The notes under the pieces were generated by a model that did not search any database, was not told the DNA's origin, and was given only the letters and a program-made list of their open reading frames with translations. A stretch of DNA of 64,000 bases, taken from the NCBI RefSeq assembly GCF_016412875.1, contig NZ_JAEKPD010000008.1, positions 223,155 through 287,154 on the forward strand, given 5' to 3'. This DNA is from Palleronia pontilimi (lineage in GTDB: Bacteria > Pseudomonadota > Alphaproteobacteria > Rhodobacterales > Rhodobacteraceae). Positions 61,044 to 64,000 of this stretch are shown piece by piece (within the stretch, counting starts at the first letter, position 1; the number at the start of each line of letters is the position of its first letter). The translations under genes were made by a program, and so were the position numbers.

Positions 61044-62705
61044 TCAGACCTCGATGGTTTTGGGGCGGCGGCGGTCGAACCAGGTGACGACCAGCAACCG
61101 CGTGACGAAGATCGCCGTGAAGACCGAGGTCAGGATCCCCAGGCCCAGCGTCACCGCGAAGCCGCGCACCGGACCCGAGCCCAGCATGAACAGGATCGTG
61201 GCCACGATGAAGGTGGTGATGTTGGCGTCCACGATGGCGCTGAGCGCCTTCTCGTAGCCCAGGCTTATCGCGCGGGACGGCCCCTTGGCGGTCTTCAGTT
61301 CTTCACGGATGCGCTCGAAGACCAGCACGTTGGCGTCGACCGCCATGCCGATGGTCAGCACGATCCCGGCGATGCCCGGCAGCGTCAGCGTGGCGCCGAT
61401 CAGCGACAGAAGACCGAACAGCAGCCCCACGTTGATCAGCAGCGCGATGTTGGCGAAGATCCCGAACAGCCCGTAGCTGAGCGCCATGAAGACCAGCACC
61501 GCCCCGAAGGCCACGAGGCACGCGATGCGGCCCGCGTCGATGCTGTCTTGGCCCAGCTCGGGGCCGATTGTGCGTTCTTCCAGGAACGTCAGCTCGGCCG
61601 GAAGCGCGCCCGCGCGCAGCAGCACGGCCAGCTGGGTCGATTCCTCGACCGTGAAATTGCCGGTGATGATGCCGCTGCCGCCGGGGATGTGGCTTTGGAT
61701 CACCGGCGCGCTGATCACTTCCTCGTCCAGCACGATGGCGAAGGGCGAGCCGATATTCTCGGCGGTGTAGTCGCCGAAGGCCCGCGCGCCGGTGGGATTG
61801 AAGCGGAAGGTCACGGCGGGGCGGCCGTTCTGGTCGAAGCTGGGCTGGGCGTCCACCAGATCCTCGCCCGACACCACGGGAGAGCGTTCCAGCGTGTAGA
61901 ACACGCCCGGCTCGTCCAGCAGCGGATAGACCACCTGCCGCGACGAGACCGCGGCGTCGGGATCGCCCGAGCGGCTGATCACCGGGTTGAAGGTCAGCTG
62001 CGCCGTGGTGCCGATCAGCGCCTTCAGTTCCTCGGCGGACCCGATGCCGGGCACCTGGATCAGGATGCGGTCGCTGCCCTGCCGCTGGATCGTGGGCTCG
62101 CGCGTGCCCACCTCGTCGACGCGGCGGCGGATGATCTCAAGGCTCTGGCGGATCGTGCGGTCGTCGGTGGCCGCGCGCTCTTCTTCGGACAATTGCACGG
62201 TCAGCAGATCGCCCTCCCCCGACACGTCCAGGTCCTGCGCGCCGACACCGGTCAGCGTGGCTACGGGCCGCGCCAGTCCGCGCGCGATTTCCAGCGCGCG
62301 CTGCATCCCCGAAGGGTCGTTCAGCCGCACCACCAGCGCGTCGCCGCCTTCATCCACCCGGCGGATCGTGCCCACCTCGTCGCGGGCGTCCCGCAGGGCG
62401 TCACGCAGTTCGGGCCAGATGCCGTCCATGCGGCCCTCGTACACGTCCTCGACCTGCACCTCGGCCAGCAGATGCGCACCGCCCCGCAGGTCCAGCCCCA
62501 GGTTCACCAGCCCCGAGGGCAGGAAATCGGGCCACTGGCCCGCCTGCGCCTCGCGCGCCTCGGTCGAACCCATCGTCTCGATCTCGGCGCGGGCATCGTT
62601 GGCCTGCTCGACGCGGCTGTAGAACGCGTTGGGCAGCGCCAGGATCAGTCCCAGCGCCACCAAGGCCCAGATGAAGACGCGCTTCCAAGTGGGGATTTGC
62701 AGCAT
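61044..62705 (-). CDS. secD: protein translocase subunit SecD
   Basis: Larger RND-like subunit of SecDF. The 553 residues include the N-terminal helix, GLDLRGGAHLLAEV, a periplasmic part with RVDEVGTREPTIQRQGSDRILIQVPGI, and the C-terminal membrane half with GIAGIVLTIGMAVDANVLVFERIREEL and GSGPVRGFAVTLGLGIL. It is 24 bases after yajC and one base before secF, all on one transcript. Confidence 0.97.
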   Translation of the reverse strand: MLQIPTWKRVFIWALVALGLILALPNAFYSRVEQANDARAEIETMGSTEAREAQAGQWPDFLPSGLVNLGLDLRGGAHLLAEVQVEDVYEGRMDGIWPELRDALRDARDEVGTIRRVDEGGDALVVRLNDPSGMQRALEIARGLARPVATLTGVGAQDLDVSGEGDLLTVQLSEEERAATDDRTIRQSLEIIRRRVDEVGTREPTIQRQGSDRILIQVPGIGSAEELKALIGTTAQLTFNPVISRSGDPDAAVSSRQVVYPLLDEPGVFYTLERSPVVSGEDLVDAQPSFDQNGRPAVTFRFNPTGARAFGDYTAENIGSPFAIVLDEEVISAPVIQSHIPGGSGIITGNFTVEESTQLAVLLRAGALPAELTFLEERTIGPELGQDSIDAGRIACLVAFGAVLVFMALSYGLFGIFANIALLINVGLLFGLLSLIGATLTLPGIAGIVLTIGMAVDANVLVFERIREELKTAKGPSRAISLGYEKALSAIVDANITTFIVATILFMLGSGPVRGFAVTLGLGILTSVFTAIFVTRLLVVTWFDRRRPKTIEV

Positions 62706-62729
62706 GTCGAACGCCTTTCGGGCGAGAGG

Positions 62730-63050
62730 TCAGGCGTCGGCGGGCTCGGTCTTGGACCGCACCTGCGCGATCGTGGACTTGATGACGCGCACTTTCACGC
62801 CCTCGGCCAGCTCGACCGTCGCTTCGCCCTCGTCCACCTTCACGACCTTGCCGAGCAGCCCGCCCGCGGTCACGACCTGGTCACCCCGTCGCAGCGCCTC
62901 GACCATCTTCTGGTGCTCTTTCACCTTCTTTTGCTGCGGACGGATCAGCAGGAAATACATGATGGCGAAGATCAGGATCAGCGGCACGAAGCTGGCGAAC
63001 GCGCCCCCGGCGCCCCCGGCGGCCTGCGCATAGGCGGGAGTGGCAAACAT
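62730..63050 (-). CDS. yajC: preprotein translocase accessory subunit YajC
   Basis: Single-span membrane protein associated with SecDF. The start is ATG 63050 (MFATPAYAQAAGG); 106 residues. The membrane helix is FVPLILIFAIMYFLLIRPQQKK, followed by the cytoplasmic domain MVEALRRGDQVVTAGGLLGKVVKVDEGEATVELAEGVKVRVIKSTI. It is the first gene of yajC-secD-secF and diverges from the gene at the right end. Confidence 0.95.
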   Translation of the reverse strand: MFATPAYAQAAGGAGGAFASFVPLILIFAIMYFLLIRPQQKKVKEHQKMVEALRRGDQVVTAGGLLGKVVKVDEGEATVELAEGVKVRVIKSTIAQVRSKTEPADA

Positions 63051-63190
63051 GGTCGATATCCTTGGTCTGGTGCAGGGCGCGCGCGCCCCCAATCAAATCG
63101 CGTCGTGCTTATCCGCGCCCGCGTGGCTTGTCCAGTTGCCCTCGGCGGGTCAAAGTGGCCGCAGTGTGACAAGTAGGGTGAGTGCGCGAA

Positions 63191-64000
63191 ATGATATACC
63201 TAATCTGGGCGATCGTTGCATTGACGTGCGCTGCGCTGGCAATGCTTCCGCGCGACCGCGCGCTTCGGATCCTGACCGGGAAAGAGGCGCTCAACCACAA
63301 TTGGCAACTCGGCGCTGTGAAGTGGATGGCGCTGATCTTCAGCCCGATCTGGCTGATCCTTGTTCTGTTCATCCTTTACGCGCTGCTGCGAACCGGCAAC
63401 TCGATCAGCGACCAAGACGCCGACGATCTGCGCTGGTCCGTTCTGGCTCTTGTCGGCCTTCTGACAGCACTCGGTGGCCTTCTCGGCATCCCTCTTGCCC
63501 TCATCCGGGTCTGGACGACCGAACGCCAGACCGTCACAGCCGAACAGGGCCACATCACCGACCGCATCAACGCCGCGGTGAAGAACCTCGGCGAGGATAA
63601 AAATGTCTCGCGGTTTGGTCGATATGTAGGCTGGTACGAGGGTGAAAAGTCCAAGGAGAATTTTCGGTGGGAATTTGAGTGGAGCGATGATCCGCAAATC
63701 GAGAATGATACGCGGGAACTCGATTGGGAAGTAACTGAAAATTGGGAAGTATTGAGCAAGACACAACCCAATCTAGAAGTCCGCATTGGTGCCATTTACG
63801 CACTCGCCCGCATCGCCGAGGACAGCCACCGCGACCACGTGCAAATCATGAAGATCCTCTGCGCCTACATCCGCCAGAATGCCCCCGCGCCGACCGACGA
63901 GGACAACCCCCACCACGTCTTCTGGGGGCTGGTAAGCCCTTCCGACCGGACTGAGCCAATTGACCTTCTCCCCGGTATCCGGGCCATTGCGAACTGGACT
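63191..64000 (+). CDS. membrane protein, N-terminal part (pentapeptide-repeat-associated type), partial
   Basis: The frame from ATG 63191 stays open to the right edge (270 codons). Three hydrophobic segments lie near residues 2-20, 46-66 and 82-105. A charged segment follows (TAEQGHITDRINAAVKNLG), then a Trp/Glu-rich stretch (about residues 138-190) and VRIGAIYALARIAEDSHRDHVQIMKILCAYIRQNAP. I recall this layout from membrane-anchored pentapeptide-repeat proteins of Rhodobacteraceae, in which the repeats follow farther on; they are not visible here. The middle part is more AT-rich than its flanks. It diverges from yajC. Confidence 0.7.
   Translation, partial: MIYLIWAIVALTCAALAMLPRDRALRILTGKEALNHNWQLGAVKWMALIFSPIWLILVLFILYALLRTGNSISDQDADDLRWSVLALVGLLTALGGLLGIPLALIRVWTTERQTVTAEQGHITDRINAAVKNLGEDKNVSRFGRYVGWYEGEKSKENFRWEFEWSDDPQIENDTRELDWEVTENWEVLSKTQPNLEVRIGAIYALARIAEDSHRDHVQIMKILCAYIRQNAPAPTDEDNPHHVFWGLVSPSDRTEPIDLLPGIRAIANWT

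Noticed and set aside
1..64000. tRNA, rRNA, CRISPR arrays, prophage or insertion-sequence genes
   Set aside because: Looked for by eye in all gaps; no tRNA-like clover sequence, regular spaced repeats, integrase or transposase was seen.

Overview
The window is GC-rich chromosomal DNA with tightly packed genes, many 1- or 4-base start/stop overlaps and some GTG or TTG starts. The gene content points to an alphaproteobacterium of the Rhodobacteraceae (Roseobacter group). Evidence includes a ccmABCDG cluster downstream of yajC-secD-secF with acnA nearby, hisB-hisH-hisA-hisF-hisE broken up by small envelope genes, an orphan fliG, a DUF1127-like small protein, DUF3422 and DUF302 proteins, and a phasin implying polyhydroxyalkanoate storage. 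No rRNA, tRNA, CRISPR array or intact insertion sequence was seen.

Layout. 1-7.2 kb: glycogen operon glgP-glgB-glgC-glgA on the minus strand; glgA runs off the left edge. 7.5-11.4 kb: minus-strand leucine-catabolism genes (mccB, a small membrane protein, ivd) and gph. 11.5-14.7 kb: glmU-glmS for UDP-GlcNAc synthesis. 14.8-18.6 kb: a lipoprotein, moaA, and a single long frame joining a Kdo transferase to a family-4 glycosyltransferase. 18.8-24.8 kb: glutamine amidotransferase, M20 amidohydrolase and FAD oxidoreductase (one operon), a MATE exporter and a DUF3422 protein. 25-31.4 kb: aceE-aceF-lpdA, a pyruvate dehydrogenase of the homodimeric-E1 type, followed by a phasin. 31.7-37.3 kb: histidine genes alternating with opposite-strand secreted proteins and lipoproteins.

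37.4-43.7 kb: xylFHG-like sugar ABC transporter divergent from a ROK regulator, with an FG-GAP/ASPIC protein coupled to the regulator. 43.7-46.4 kb: DoxX protein, a 47-residue membrane protein, gap, a STAS-like protein and a DUF1127-like protein. 46.4-49.7 kb: purB, two secreted proteins sharing a small cysteine motif, and a FliG-like gene. 49.7-51.3 kb: a poorly coding, partly AT-rich stretch ending in the remains of a DMT/EamA permease. 51.3-63 kb: lipid A-type acyltransferase, DUF1223 protein, acnA, ccmG-D-C-B-A, Mth938-like protein, TSUP permease, secF, secD and yajC. 63.2 kb to the right edge: an incomplete membrane protein resembling the N-terminal part of membrane-anchored pentapeptide-repeat proteins.

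Most of the window is housekeeping: carbon storage, acetyl-CoA and TCA entry, amino-sugar and LPS synthesis, histidine and purine synthesis, cytochrome c maturation and Sec translocation. No clearly new multi-gene system was found. The items most worth a second look are the Kdo-transferase/glycosyltransferase fusion, the candidate ROK operator over the xylF -35 box, the cysteine-motif gene pair after purB, the decayed permease region near 50-51.3 kb, several short unannotated secreted or membrane peptides, and the truncated membrane protein at the right edge.
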